A stretch of DNA of 64,000 bases, from positions 620,001-684,000 of the forward strand of contig NZ_FOWP01000001.1 of NCBI RefSeq assembly GCF_900115475.1, in the 5' to 3' direction. The position numbers and the translations under genes are program-made. Origin of the DNA: Ectopseudomonas composti (GTDB lineage Bacteria; Pseudomonadota; Gammaproteobacteria; Pseudomonadales; Pseudomonadaceae). Position 1 is the stretch's first letter, and the number at the start of each line of letters is the position of its first letter. Positions 54,555 through 63,769 of the stretch are shown here, piece by piece. The notes below the pieces were generated by a model. The model saw only the letters and a program-made list of their open reading frames with translations, ran no database searches and was not told the DNA's origin.

Positions 54555-56255
54555 TTAACCCGAGTCGCCGCGCAATGCTGCCTGCTGGGATGGATGGCTG
54601 AGATTGGCGTCTGCCAGCAGGTCGCAGACGCGGTTACGTCCGTCGCGTTTGGCCTGGTAAAGCGCAGCATCAGCAGCTTGCAGCAACTCGTCGAGCGCCT
54701 GCCCCTGTTCAGGCCAATAGGCCAGCCCGGCGGACAGGGTCACACGCTGGTCACCGCCACGGGTGGCGACATCCTGAGCGGCCAGCTGCGCGCAGATACT
54801 CTGCAGGCGCTCACGGGCTTCACCAGGGTCGGCCCCCGGCAATATCAGCAAAAACTCCTCGCCACCGATACGAAACACCGCATCGGTGCTGCGCAGATTG
54901 TCCAGCAGGTGCTGGGCAACGGCCTTGAGCACGTCGTCACCGACCAGATGCCCGCATTCGTCGTTGAGGCGCTTGAAATGATCGAGATCGATCAGGGCCA
55001 GCGCCAGTGGCAGGTTCTCGCGCTGTGCCCTGGCCAGCTCGCGGGCGAAGAATTCGTCCAGGTAGCGGCGGTTGTACAGCCCGGTCAGCGGATCGCACAG
55101 GGCCTGCTCGCGCAGTTGCTCATGCAGGCTGGAGATGGTGCGCAGGCGCTCCTCGCTGAGTGCCAGCGCCTCGGCCAGCTTGAGTTCACTGAGGTGGCGC
55201 TGGGTCACGTCACGGATGTAGAGCATATGGCCGAGCAGCGTCGGGCCGTGGCGTGTGGCGCGCTGGATGGCCCGCACGCGTACCTCGTAGTAGCGCGCGG
55301 CGCTGGTCAGCGTCAGCGGCAGGTCCTGCTCGGCATTACTGCTTTCTTGCAGCAGTTGCCGCAGGTCGGCGCCGAAGACCGGCCACTGCCCCAATGCAGT
55401 GCCTTGCCATCCCGATTGCAGACCCGCGAGCTTCAGCGCCGCCGGGTTGGCCTCGATCACTCGCCCACGCGGGTCGATCACCAGCACCGGGTCGAGCAAG
55501 GCTTCGAGCAGCAGATGACGAGCCACCGGCAACAGATCGAACAGGCGCACACCGACAATCAGCCAGGAGAACGCCATCAAGGTGAACGCGAAGCTGAAGG
55601 GCGTTGGATCGAAGCCGAACAGGGTCACACCGAACCCTACATAAGCGATGTTGGCCACCCAAGGCACCGCTGTCACCAGCACGAAAGCCAGGTAGTGGCG
55701 CCGATGCAGTCCCTGGCTTAGCGCCGCGGCACGCGTTACCACGCCCATGCAGAAGGCCATGAACAGGTAGACGTAGACGGCAGTGGCATAGAACAGCGGG
55801 CCATGCTCGTAGCGCACCGGCGCGCCCAGGCTGGCGTCGATCGGTGCACTGCCAGCACCGTAGAACAGGCCGTGCCAAGGATTACTCAGCGCCAAAACCC
55901 AGACCGCCAGCGGCACCAGGCTCAGCCCGAGGATGCTGCTGCGCGCCAGCGGCGTGCGCATGCTGTTGACGTATTGCCAGAGGAAAACCGCCCAGAACGT
56001 GGGCGTGGAAACGATGCCGGGCCAGGCCATGCTGGCCCAGAACATCTTGCAGTCAGCGCCGAGGAAGGTCATTTCCAGCGCTGCAGCCACCATCCACCAG
56101 AGGCTGGCCAGATGCAACAGGATGAAGCTGTCACGTCCGGGGAAATCGCGCTGGCGAGTGACCCAGTGCGCCAGCAGGACCACGCCGAGACACACCAGCA
56201 GCGTCACCAGCACCGGTGCCGAAAGGCTCCAGCCGGAAGCCAGGCAGGCTTGCAT
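54555..56255 (-). CDS. Membrane diguanylate cyclase with 7TM sensor and PAS
   Basis: A 566-residue protein that should synthesise cyclic di-GMP. The N-terminal ~220 residues form about seven membrane helices of the histidine-kinase N-terminal 7TM type. A PAS domain follows ([26 protein letters not shown]), then a short coiled coil and the GGDEF domain. The active site is GGEEF at 464-468, a functional variant, and RSTD five residues upstream is an intact inhibitory I-site. The first ATG with GGAGG 8 bases upstream is at 56255; a TTG codon precedes it. The signal is unknown. Confidence 0.9.
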   Translation of the reverse strand: MQACLASGWSLSAPVLVTLLVCLGVVLLAHWVTRQRDFPGRDSFILLHLASLWWMVAAALEMTFLGADCKMFWASMAWPGIVSTPTFWAVFLWQYVNSMRTPLARSSILGLSLVPLAVWVLALSNPWHGLFYGAGSAPIDASLGAPVRYEHGPLFYATAVYVYLFMAFCMGVVTRAAALSQGLHRRHYLAFVLVTAVPWVANIAYVGFGVTLFGFDPTPFSFAFTLMAFSWLIVGVRLFDLLPVARHLLLEALLDPVLVIDPRGRVIEANPAALKLAGLQSGWQGTALGQWPVFGADLRQLLQESSNAEQDLPLTLTSAARYYEVRVRAIQRATRHGPTLLGHMLYIRDVTQRHLSELKLAEALALSEERLRTISSLHEQLREQALCDPLTGLYNRRYLDEFFARELARAQRENLPLALALIDLDHFKRLNDECGHLVGDDVLKAVAQHLLDNLRSTDAVFRIGGEEFLLILPGADPGEARERLQSICAQLAAQDVATRGGDQRVTLSAGLAYWPEQGQALDELLQAADAALYQAKRDGRNRVCDLLADANLSHPSQQAALRGDSG

Positions 56256-56466
56256 CAACGGAACCTCCGTCGGGGGGCGGCGAAGCGAGTCGAGGTACGC
56301 AAGCAGGGCGGGCCTTCCTGACCAGAGTAGAGGGCGCGGCGCACCCGAAACTGCTCACGACTCACAACGCGGCGCTACTTCCCGACCGACGAGACCGTGA
56401 ACACTGCCTACGATACTGCAAAAGATCAGCTTAGACAGTAATGACGTGCATTCTCGATTTCAGCAC

Positions 56467-57816
56467 TCAGCCCTTGTCAGGCCTGCGCAACAGGCTCGCC
56501 GCCATGCCGGCCAGCAAGGCCACGCCCAGTAATAAAACGGCCCACAGCCCCCAGCGCTTCCAGTCCGTGTTCGGGGCAGCCGGCACATCCGCAACGGCAG
56601 TCTGAGCGGTGCTGGCGTCGACCTCGGCACGCGCCAGCGCAGCCAGGCGCTCGGCCGAATAGTCGGGAATCAGCGTGCTGATGGGCAGCGCTGCCGAGGT
56701 CACAGCGCTGCGCCCCACTACCAAGCGATAGGGCGGCTCGCCACGAGCGAGGAAAACCAGCTGCGTAGCGCGTACCGCAAACGCCGCCGTGGGCGCCTGC
56801 TGGCCCAGACCACCACCGCGCGCATCGACCTTCAGACGCAGTTGGCGCACCGGCCAGCCCGGCAAGGACAGCTCGTCCAGACGAACCTCGCGGCCATCCT
56901 GCGGCAGGCGATAGAGCACGCCATTGGTCAGCGCCCGCCAGGGATCCTGCTCACGCGAGCGCGCCTCAAACCAGACCGGCGCCAGGGTATTGGGCTCATC
57001 CAGAGTGATGCGCACTCGCTCCAGCGGCAGTGCTTGCGGCAGCTGCCATTCATAACGGCCATCACCCACAGCTTGTGCGGACATGGGTTCAGACCAGACC
57101 AGCGGCGCCGGGCTGCTCGACTGACGGCGGCTGCGCAGCGTCACCGCGTCCAGCTGTGGCGCCTGTTGCGGACTGTGCCAGAGCAGGCGCAGGTAACGCG
57201 CAGGCTGGGCCGGCAGCTCCACCTGGCGCTGGTCGATACGCTCTTCACCGAAGCTCAGGCGCGCCACCTGCCCCTCGCCCCAGCTACGCCAGTGCTGCAG
57301 ATCATCGCTGGCTTCGATGGAAAAGCGCTGAAAGCCCTCCTCGCCACCACTCCAGCTCAGGTTCAGGCGCACCAGCGGCGCGTCGATGGCACTGGCATCG
57401 AGCAACCAACCACGCAGTTGACGCTGCGCTGTCGCCGGCTGGTCATCCGTCAATTCGATCAGCGTGCCATCGGTACTGCGCTGCACGCGCAGCCGTGGCA
57501 CGCCGCCCTGCTGCGCATCGGCATGCAGCGGAAACCAACGCACGCCGTGCTCCTGCTCTTGATCGCGTGACTCACCCTGGCCAGCCAGCAGCGCATAAGC
57601 CTGCGCCTGGCCCTGCGCGTTGAAAATACGCAGGTCGCGCAGATCGCCATGCTGCGCGGCGTAATGCACAGCCATGGGCAGCTCCACGCGATACCAGGGG
57701 CCGCTGCCCTCCAGGGTCAGCGGCATCTGCTGGCGATAGTCCTGTGGGCGCTCTTCGGCTTGTACGCTGGTAATCAGCGCCAGGCTCATGGCCACTACCG
57801 CAGTGATGATTCTCAC
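56467..57816 (-). CDS. DUF3999 exported membrane protein
   Basis: A 449-residue protein with an N-terminal signal peptide (VRIITAVVAMSLALITSVQAEE), a long beta-rich periplasmic region and one C-terminal membrane helix (about 420-441, WGLWAVLLLGVALLAGMAASLL). The start is GTG at 57816, since AAGGAG lies 8 bases upstream and the GTGA overlaps the DUF2339 stop. The periplasmic part includes a discoidin-like pattern (VRLNLSWSGGEEGFQRFSIEASDDLQHWRSW), suggesting carbohydrate or ligand binding; this is inference. Family function is unknown. It is always paired with DUF2339 in the genomes I remember. Confidence 0.82.
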   Translation of the reverse strand: MRIITAVVAMSLALITSVQAEERPQDYRQQMPLTLEGSGPWYRVELPMAVHYAAQHGDLRDLRIFNAQGQAQAYALLAGQGESRDQEQEHGVRWFPLHADAQQGGVPRLRVQRSTDGTLIELTDDQPATAQRQLRGWLLDASAIDAPLVRLNLSWSGGEEGFQRFSIEASDDLQHWRSWGEGQVARLSFGEERIDQRQVELPAQPARYLRLLWHSPQQAPQLDAVTLRSRRQSSSPAPLVWSEPMSAQAVGDGRYEWQLPQALPLERVRITLDEPNTLAPVWFEARSREQDPWRALTNGVLYRLPQDGREVRLDELSLPGWPVRQLRLKVDARGGGLGQQAPTAAFAVRATQLVFLARGEPPYRLVVGRSAVTSAALPISTLIPDYSAERLAALARAEVDASTAQTAVADVPAAPNTDWKRWGLWAVLLLGVALLAGMAASLLRRPDKG

Positions 57817-60800
57817 GACAACGACTCCTTGTTCGGGGCGGCTTCCTCGGCCTTGCGCGGTGGCAGCGGGGCAAAATAGCCCACCACCAACAGCAGCACG
57901 CCGACGCCGATGAACGACACGATCCGCTCCAGGCCACCGCGGTTGCCCAGTTCGACGAAGAACAGCTTGGCCACCACCAGGGCGATCAGTGCGGCGCCGA
58001 CCAGCCACAGCTCGCGGCGCACGCGCAGGTGACCGAACAGCATCAGCGCCAGGGCGATCAGCGTCCAGACGATGGACCAACCGGCCTGCACCAACATCGA
58101 ATCGAACAGCGCCGAGCTGTGCCAGGGCACGCCGCCCCAGTGATGGGCCGTGCGCATCACCATCACGGTCAACAGGGCGAACAGCGACAGCCCTGCAACG
58201 CCCTGCACCAATTGCTGTGCACGTTCAGGTTCCAGACCAAAGCGCGGCAGCGCATCGCGAGCCCAGACGAACAGCGCACCCAGGCACAGCAGCAAACCCA
58301 GCTCCAGCGGGTTGATGAACGGCAAGTACGGCAGCGGATCGCTGTCACCGGCACTGTTGGCATTGGCCAGCCAGAACCAGGCGAGCATCAATGCCGCCAG
58401 CGGCGCCGCCGCCCATAGCCGGTACTCGCGCTCGAAGCTGACCACCGGCCAGGGCAAGCGACGTGCCTGTGCCATGCCCCACAGGTAGGCGGTCGGCAAC
58501 AACGCCCAGCCCAGCCAGCGCCAGGCGTTGTAGTGCTCGGACAGGCTCAGCAGCAGATAGCGCAGCTCCAACGCCAGCACGCCGAGCAGCAACCAGCAAC
58601 CGAGCACATGGGCGACGCTGGCCGCGTTGCTCGGCAGCAGCGCGTTCAAGCGCCTTAGTATCAATAGGTGCGCGGCAATCACGGCGATCCAACCCAGCCA
58701 GCCAAAGTTCGCGGCCGGGTGATAGAACGGATGCCAGGCATAAGCCAGGATCAAACCTGCTACCGGCGCCAGCAGGCTGCACAGCATGGCCAGGTCGCGC
58801 CAGCCGGTGCGCAGCGCCAGCAGCATCCAGGCCAGGCTCGACAGGGCGGCCAGGACCAGCAGCGCGCTGGCCTGCAGATCAACGCTAACGAAGCGCATTA
58901 CCTCACTGGCCAAGGCCAGCGCCCACCAGGCCGCACCCCAGGCCAGCAAGAGCTGCCCCAGGCGCTGCAGACTGACGCCATCGATCCCCGTCTCGCGCCC
59001 GCTACGGGCCAGGCTGTGCAGGCGCCATGCGCCGATCTGCGCGGCCAGGCCGAGCACGGCCGGTGTCCAGAAGCCGGTGTGTGCCAGCGGCGCAAGACCC
59101 TCGCCACTGATGCCCGACAGCAGCAACGGCCCAGCCGCCAGGAAGGCCAGACCGGCGAATAGCTGCAATACCAGGCTGAACAGGAACGCCGCGCGCTGCT
59201 GCAGGTAAAGCGCCAGCCACAGAATCAGCAGGCCCGTACCGCCCCACACCGCGGCAGCCGCCACCCAAGGCAGCACGAACAGCACCGCCAGGTTGATGAA
59301 CACCAGGCCCACCAGCATCACCATGGACAATGCACCGAGCAGGCGGCGGTTCTCACGAATGTGTGGGTCACGCGCGGCCAGCAGCATGCCGGCGATCAGA
59401 CCGAAACCCACCATCGACGCCGCCAGCAGACCGAACCAGCCGCCGCTGAAGCCACCACTGCCGAACAGCGAATCCAGCGCCATCTGCCCAAGGAACAGCA
59501 GGCCACCGAGCAACTGGATGGCGAAGGCGCTGTAGACGAAGCTCGGCGCGGCGATACGCAGACCGATGAACAAGGTCGCCAGGCCTGCCAACGCCCAGGC
59601 AATGGCAGTGCCGGGCGCCTCGAACAGCAGCGGTGCGATCAGGTAGATGAAAGCCAACCCGGCCAGGCCCAGCCAAGGCAGTAGGCGGTTTTCCCAGGCG
59701 CTGGCCGCCTGCGGTGCCTGGCGCAGCTGCCAATAGCTGAACAGCAGCGCCGCACCGAGCATCAGAGCGCCCAGCGGCGAACCGTCAAGCAGGCTGCCGT
59801 AGCCGTAATCCAGCCCACTGATAAAGGCCAGAGCCGCTCCCATCTGCAGCAGCAGGGCAAAAGCACGCGCCAGCGGCCGGCCCTGACGCAGGCCCAACCA
59901 GAAGATGCCGGCGCCCTCCACGGCCCAGGCCGCCGCCGTCCAGCGCGCGTCGAGCCCGAGCGGAATGGCCAGGCTGGCGAATACCACGCCGAGCGCCAGG
60001 CAGGTTTCCACCAGCAGCAGTGCGCGGTCGCCAGCACGCGCCTTGAGCACCCGTGCCAGCAGCAGGTAGAACAGCCCCAGACCGAGGGCGCTGAACGCCG
60101 CGGCGAACTCGATATGTCGCACCAATGCGACCTGCAGGCCGAAGCCGACCAGCGGCGGGCCGAACAGTGTGGTGGCATCGACATAGTCGCCACGGCGCAG
60201 CGACCAGCGCAGCAGCTCGTCACGCGCTTCGGGTGCATCCGCCGCGTCACGCAGAGTGCGACGGGCAAACAGCAGGCCGATGACCACGTACATCAGGAAG
60301 AACAGCACCAGGAATGGCTCGGTGCTCCACAGCAGTTCTGGCGTGTAGGAGCGCAGCCCCCAAGCGAAGCCAATGCCGAAGGTGCCGACGAAACCGATCA
60401 GGTTGAGCAGGCGCCATGCCTTGAACCAGGCGATGGCGAAGATGCCGGCGTTGAGCAGGGCGAAGTAGGAGAACAGCGCGACATGGTTGCCGCTGCCGGT
60501 AGAGGTAAGGATCGGCGCGGCGAAGCCGCCGAGCGCCGCCGCAGCCGCCAGGCCGAGGGCATTCTGCTGTACAGCGAGAATCGCCGAGAACAGCGTCACC
60601 GCTACCAGCAAACCGAGCGCCATGCCCGGATCGAGCAGCGGATGCAGGCGCATGGCGGCGAATACTGTCAGGTACAGCACGGCGATGCCGGTGCCCTGCA
60701 GCACCAGGGCATAACTGCGGTTGCGCCGGCGCAGCCACCAGCCCAGGCCAAGCAAGGCCAAGGCACTGGCCGCGACGCCCATGTAGCGCAGCTCGACCGG

Positions 60801-61421
60801 CACCTCGACGCCTTCGGTGGCGTAACGCAGGAGGAAGGCCAGACCGAGGAACAGCAGCACCACGCCAACCCGCAGCACGGTGTTGCCGCCAAACAGCCAG
60901 GCCTTGGCCGCGGCGATACCACGCTCGATCAGGTTCGGTTCACGTGGCGCCTGTTCGCGCCAAGGGCTTTGCTGCGCTGCCGGTTGAGGCTGGTGAGCGA
61001 CCTGGGCAGCCAGCGGTGCAGGCTCGTCGATAGATTGTGGCGTTTCGATTTCCGGCAATGGATCCAGCGTCCAGTCCAGTTCAGGCTGGGGCTCCTCGGC
61101 AAAGACCGGTTCGAGCCGGGGCTCGGGCGCAGCACTGACAACAGGCTCAACAGGCACGGGAGGCGGGGCCGGCTCCGGCCCGCTTCGCTCGCCCTGCTCG
61201 ACCTTGACCAGCCGCTCGTGAATAGAACGCGTACCGCGGTCGAAGCGCTCGGCGAAATCCTTGAGCTGCGCGACCAGTTGAGCATTACGCTGCTCCAGCC
61301 CTTGCAGACGGAACGCCTGGCCCAGACTGAGGCCGATCAAGCCGCCGAGAAGTGCGCCGGTGACCGATTCGCTGACGCCCGCACCGAGCACCAAACCGAC
61401 CAGCATGAAGATCCATTGCAT
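57813..61421 (-). CDS. DUF2339 large polytopic membrane protein
   Basis: A 1202-residue inner-membrane protein. A glycine-rich N-terminal helix (GLVLGAGVSESVTGALLGGLIGLSLGQ) is followed by a predicted coiled coil (about 42-75), a proline- and glutamate-rich stretch (about 80-165) and then well over 20 hydrophobic segments to the C-terminus. No catalytic motif is recognisable. The architecture resembles a transporter or a glycan-handling scaffold, but no function is established. It heads a two-gene operon with the DUF3999 gene, which overlaps its stop by 4 bases. Confidence 0.85.
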   Translation of the reverse strand: MQWIFMLVGLVLGAGVSESVTGALLGGLIGLSLGQAFRLQGLEQRNAQLVAQLKDFAERFDRGTRSIHERLVKVEQGERSGPEPAPPPVPVEPVVSAAPEPRLEPVFAEEPQPELDWTLDPLPEIETPQSIDEPAPLAAQVAHQPQPAAQQSPWREQAPREPNLIERGIAAAKAWLFGGNTVLRVGVVLLFLGLAFLLRYATEGVEVPVELRYMGVAASALALLGLGWWLRRRNRSYALVLQGTGIAVLYLTVFAAMRLHPLLDPGMALGLLVAVTLFSAILAVQQNALGLAAAAALGGFAAPILTSTGSGNHVALFSYFALLNAGIFAIAWFKAWRLLNLIGFVGTFGIGFAWGLRSYTPELLWSTEPFLVLFFLMYVVIGLLFARRTLRDAADAPEARDELLRWSLRRGDYVDATTLFGPPLVGFGLQVALVRHIEFAAAFSALGLGLFYLLLARVLKARAGDRALLLVETCLALGVVFASLAIPLGLDARWTAAAWAVEGAGIFWLGLRQGRPLARAFALLLQMGAALAFISGLDYGYGSLLDGSPLGALMLGAALLFSYWQLRQAPQAASAWENRLLPWLGLAGLAFIYLIAPLLFEAPGTAIAWALAGLATLFIGLRIAAPSFVYSAFAIQLLGGLLFLGQMALDSLFGSGGFSGGWFGLLAASMVGFGLIAGMLLAARDPHIRENRRLLGALSMVMLVGLVFINLAVLFVLPWVAAAAVWGGTGLLILWLALYLQQRAAFLFSLVLQLFAGLAFLAAGPLLLSGISGEGLAPLAHTGFWTPAVLGLAAQIGAWRLHSLARSGRETGIDGVSLQRLGQLLLAWGAAWWALALASEVMRFVSVDLQASALLVLAALSSLAWMLLALRTGWRDLAMLCSLLAPVAGLILAYAWHPFYHPAANFGWLGWIAVIAAHLLILRRLNALLPSNAASVAHVLGCWLLLGVLALELRYLLLSLSEHYNAWRWLGWALLPTAYLWGMAQARRLPWPVVSFEREYRLWAAAPLAALMLAWFWLANANSAGDSDPLPYLPFINPLELGLLLCLGALFVWARDALPRFGLEPERAQQLVQGVAGLSLFALLTVMVMRTAHHWGGVPWHSSALFDSMLVQAGWSIVWTLIALALMLFGHLRVRRELWLVGAALIALVVAKLFFVELGNRGGLERIVSFIGVGVLLLVVGYFAPLPPRKAEEAAPNKESLS

Positions 61422-61651
61422 GCGTTATGTCCCAATCCTGAGAAAGAGGTCGCCTCGCACTCCTGCTGCCGCCCGAGACGGGCACCAGTATAGGAGTCGC
61501 ACCAACCAACACCCAGAGAGACGACTGCCAAGCCGTTCACAGGCACAACGGAAAGCGATCAGCCGCCAGCCGGTGCTTCACAAACGCCACGCGCCCGCTA
61601 TCATCGCCGCCCCGTGACAGCAGCGGCGCAGACCGCACGATAGCCAAAACC

Positions 61652-62047
61652 ATGATAAAGCCCCGCCTGATAGCCGCTGCAGAGATCGACCGCCTGGAAA
61701 CCTGGGCCAAATACACCGCCGATATGTGCCACAGCTGCATGTCTACCTGCTGCACCATGCCGGTTGAGGTGCGCCTGAATGACCTGATTCGCCTGGAACT
61801 GGTGGACGAGTTCGAGCGCAGTGAACCGCCGAAGAACATCGCCAAGCGCCTGCAGAAGGACGGCATCGTCGAGCGCTTCAACCAGAAATCGGGCATCTTC
61901 ACCCTGATCCGCATGTCCAACAACGACTGCCTGTTCCTGGATCGCAAGACGCGCCTGTGCAGCGTCTACGAAAAGCGCCCGGACACCTGCCGCCATCACC
62001 CCAAGGTCGGACCACGGCCGGGGTATTGCGCGTACAAGCCGAAGTAG
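61652..62047 (+). CDS. YkgJ-family cysteine cluster protein
   Basis: A 131-residue protein of the UPF0153/CxxCxxCC family. The first cluster is C26-x2-C29-x3-C33-C34 (MCHSCMSTCC) and further cysteines follow in NNDCLFLD, RLCSVYEKRPDTC and GYCAY. The motif is thought to bind zinc or an iron-sulfur cluster. Related domains occur in Fe-S maturation and in oxygenases, but no precise role is known. It stands alone between divergent and convergent neighbours. Confidence 0.85.
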   Translation: MIKPRLIAAAEIDRLETWAKYTADMCHSCMSTCCTMPVEVRLNDLIRLELVDEFERSEPPKNIAKRLQKDGIVERFNQKSGIFTLIRMSNNDCLFLDRKTRLCSVYEKRPDTCRHHPKVGPRPGYCAYKPK

Positions 62048-62104
62048 GGCTGGTCACGCGGGCACTGCCCCTGGTGCGCACAACCTGGGCGGCCCCGCGA
62101 CACC

Positions 62105-62587
62105 CTACGAAGCTCGGCGCAGGCCGATAACACGCCCGACGCAGGCTGGGCGTTGCAGATTCTGCTGTTCGGCAGCCAGGTGCGCCACCCGCTCGGCCAC
62201 CTGTTCGTCGAACAGCGCCGCGCGGCCGGCGGCGCTGTCGATATTCATCAGCATCTGCTCGCTTTCCGCCAGGCTGGCGCCTTCGCCCGGCCGGTAAAGG
62301 CCATGGTGGATATGCAGGCGCTTGGCGTCGTGCGCCAGTAGCTGGGTGCGCACCTCCACCCGCTCGCCCTCCTTCACCTCCGCCAGGAAGTTGAGGTGGC
62401 ATTCCAGGGTGTACAGCGTGTGCCCAGTACGGGCACGACCGGCTTCGTCCAGGCCCAGCACATCCATCAGCGCATCGGTGGCATGACTGAAGATCAGCAG
62501 GTAAAAGGCGTCACGCAAGTGACCGTTGTAGTCGACCCAATCGGGGGAGATGCTGGTTTGGTAGCTGGTCAGCGGCTTGGCGGACAT
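62105..62587 (-). CDS. cdhB: Hot-dog thioesterase of carnitine catabolism
   Basis: A 160-residue 4-hydroxybenzoyl-CoA-type thioesterase with the hot-dog pattern VDYNGHLRDAFYLLIFSHATDALM, where the Asp is at the usual catalytic position. I start at MSAKPLTSYQT (62587), with GGAG about 7 bases upstream. In P. aeruginosa the gene at this place next to carnitine dehydrogenase (PA5385, cdhB) hydrolyses betainyl-CoA to glycine betaine. The assignment rests on order and family. Confidence 0.82.
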   Translation of the reverse strand: MSAKPLTSYQTSISPDWVDYNGHLRDAFYLLIFSHATDALMDVLGLDEAGRARTGHTLYTLECHLNFLAEVKEGERVEVRTQLLAHDAKRLHIHHGLYRPGEGASLAESEQMLMNIDSAAGRAALFDEQVAERVAHLAAEQQNLQRPACVGRVIGLRRAS

Positions 62588-62649
62588 GACACGACTCCAG
62601 AAGTGGCCCCGGTGCGTAGGGTGCGCCGTGCGCACCGGGAATGACTCGA

Positions 62650-63615
62650 TTACTCGGCGAACTCGAAACCATGCTTGGCCTTGGTCTGCCGAATCGCCTC
62701 CAGCACCGCCAGTAGGCAATCGTCGCGATAGCGCTCCAGGGCGTCCAGGCTGCGTTCACCCTGCTGCTCGGCGGTGCCTTCGACCACCGCGTCGATCAGC
62801 CCGTCGGTCAATTCCGGCGCTTCGAGGTACGTCCAGGGCAGCTTCAGCGCCGGGCCGAACTGCGCCATGAAGTGGCGCATGCCGGCCGGGCCGCCAGCCA
62901 AGGTGTAGGTCAGGAAGCTGCCCATGAACGACCAGCGCAGGCCGGCACCGAAACGGATCGCGTCGTCGATCTCGCCGGTGGTCGCCACGCCATCGTTGAC
63001 CAGGTGCAAGGCCTCACGCCATAGCGCTTCGAGCAGGCGGTCGGCGATAAAGCCCGGGACTTCCTTGCGCACATGCAATGGGCGCATACCCAGCCCGGTG
63101 TAGACCTGAATCGCCGCCTGCACCGCCTCGGGCGCGGTCTTCGCCCCGCCCACCACTTCCACCAGCGGCAGCAGGTACACCGGATTGAACGGATGGCCGA
63201 CCACGCAACGTTCGGGATGCGCGGCGCCTTCGTAGAACTCGCTAGGCAGCAGACCCGAGGTGCTGGAGCCGATCAATACGTTGGGGCGTGCTGCAGCACT
63301 GATCTTGGCGTGCAGTTCGCACTTGAGGTCGAGGCGCTCGGGCGCGCTTTCCTGGATGAAATCGGCATCGCGCACGCAGTCTTCGATGCTGCTGACGAAA
63401 CGCAGGCGACTCAGCGAGGCGCCGGGGACCAGGCCCTGTTTTTCCAGCGCCGGCCAGGCATTGGCCAGACGCTTGCGCAGCGCAGCCTCGGCGCCAGGCG
63501 CCGGGTCCCAGGCGATGACGTCGAGGCCATGGGCCAAAGCGCGGGCGATCCAGCCGGCGCCGATGACGCCGGTGCCGAGGGCGGCGAAGGTCTTGATATC
63601 GGTGACGAAGGTCAT
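62650..63615 (-). CDS. cdhA: L-carnitine dehydrogenase
   Basis: NAD-dependent 3-hydroxyacyl-CoA dehydrogenase-like enzyme of 321 residues that oxidises L-carnitine to 3-dehydrocarnitine. The Rossmann motif GTGVIGAG is at 14-21 and the catalytic region [17 protein letters not shown] is near 145-161. I start at [14 protein letters not shown] (63615), with GGAG 7-8 bases upstream; nine further codons upstream are in a repeat. The order cdhC-cdhA-cdhB matches the P. aeruginosa carnitine operon. Confidence 0.9.
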   Translation of the reverse strand: MTFVTDIKTFAALGTGVIGAGWIARALAHGLDVIAWDPAPGAEAALRKRLANAWPALEKQGLVPGASLSRLRFVSSIEDCVRDADFIQESAPERLDLKCELHAKISAAARPNVLIGSSTSGLLPSEFYEGAAHPERCVVGHPFNPVYLLPLVEVVGGAKTAPEAVQAAIQVYTGLGMRPLHVRKEVPGFIADRLLEALWREALHLVNDGVATTGEIDDAIRFGAGLRWSFMGSFLTYTLAGGPAGMRHFMAQFGPALKLPWTYLEAPELTDGLIDAVVEGTAEQQGERSLDALERYRDDCLLAVLEAIRQTKAKHGFEFAE

Positions 63616-63631
63616 GGTTGAACTCCGGTAG

Positions 63632-63685
63632 CCCGGATGCAATCCGGGGAATTGGCGTTAGGGAATGCCCCGGATTGCATCCGGG
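63632..63685. repeat. Perfect inverted repeat in the cdhC-cdhA gap
   Basis: CCCGGATGCAATCCGGGG (63632-63649) and its exact reverse complement (63668-63685) enclose 18 bases; each arm is itself palindromic. It ends 16 bases before the cdhA ATG on the coding strand and includes its upstream region, so it may form a hairpin in the operon mRNA. Confidence 0.8.
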
Positions 63686-63732
63686 ATAGCGGAGCGAGGG
63701 ACCAACCCTCTCCCGATCGCGGGCCGCCCCTG

Positions 63733-63758
63733 CCCCTCTCCCGCAAGCGGGAGAGGGG
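63733..63758. repeat. 26-base palindrome after cdhC
   Basis: CCCCTCTCCCGC (63733-63744) and GCGGGAGAGGGG (63747-63758) flank an AA centre in a perfect palindrome, 11 bases past the cdhC stop. This is another dispersed pseudomonad repeat. Without a U-tract it is more likely an mRNA 3' barrier than a terminator. Confidence 0.75.
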
Positions 63759-63769
63759 AGGAAGCGGGC

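Noticed and set aside
56131..56466. Short frames in the gap between the cyclase and DUF3999 genes
   Set aside because: Frames are short, overlap the cyclase N-terminus or lack ribosome-binding sites and any family pattern; I see no gene in 56259-56466.
61422..61651. Possible small gene between DUF2339 and the YkgJ gene
   Set aside because: The 230 bases hold only short frames without ribosome-binding sites; most likely divergent promoter DNA.
63632..63758. Adjacent palindromes as a CRISPR-like array or attachment site
   Set aside because: The two repeats differ in sequence, no spacer series exists and no integrase or cas gene is nearby; they match dispersed REP types.
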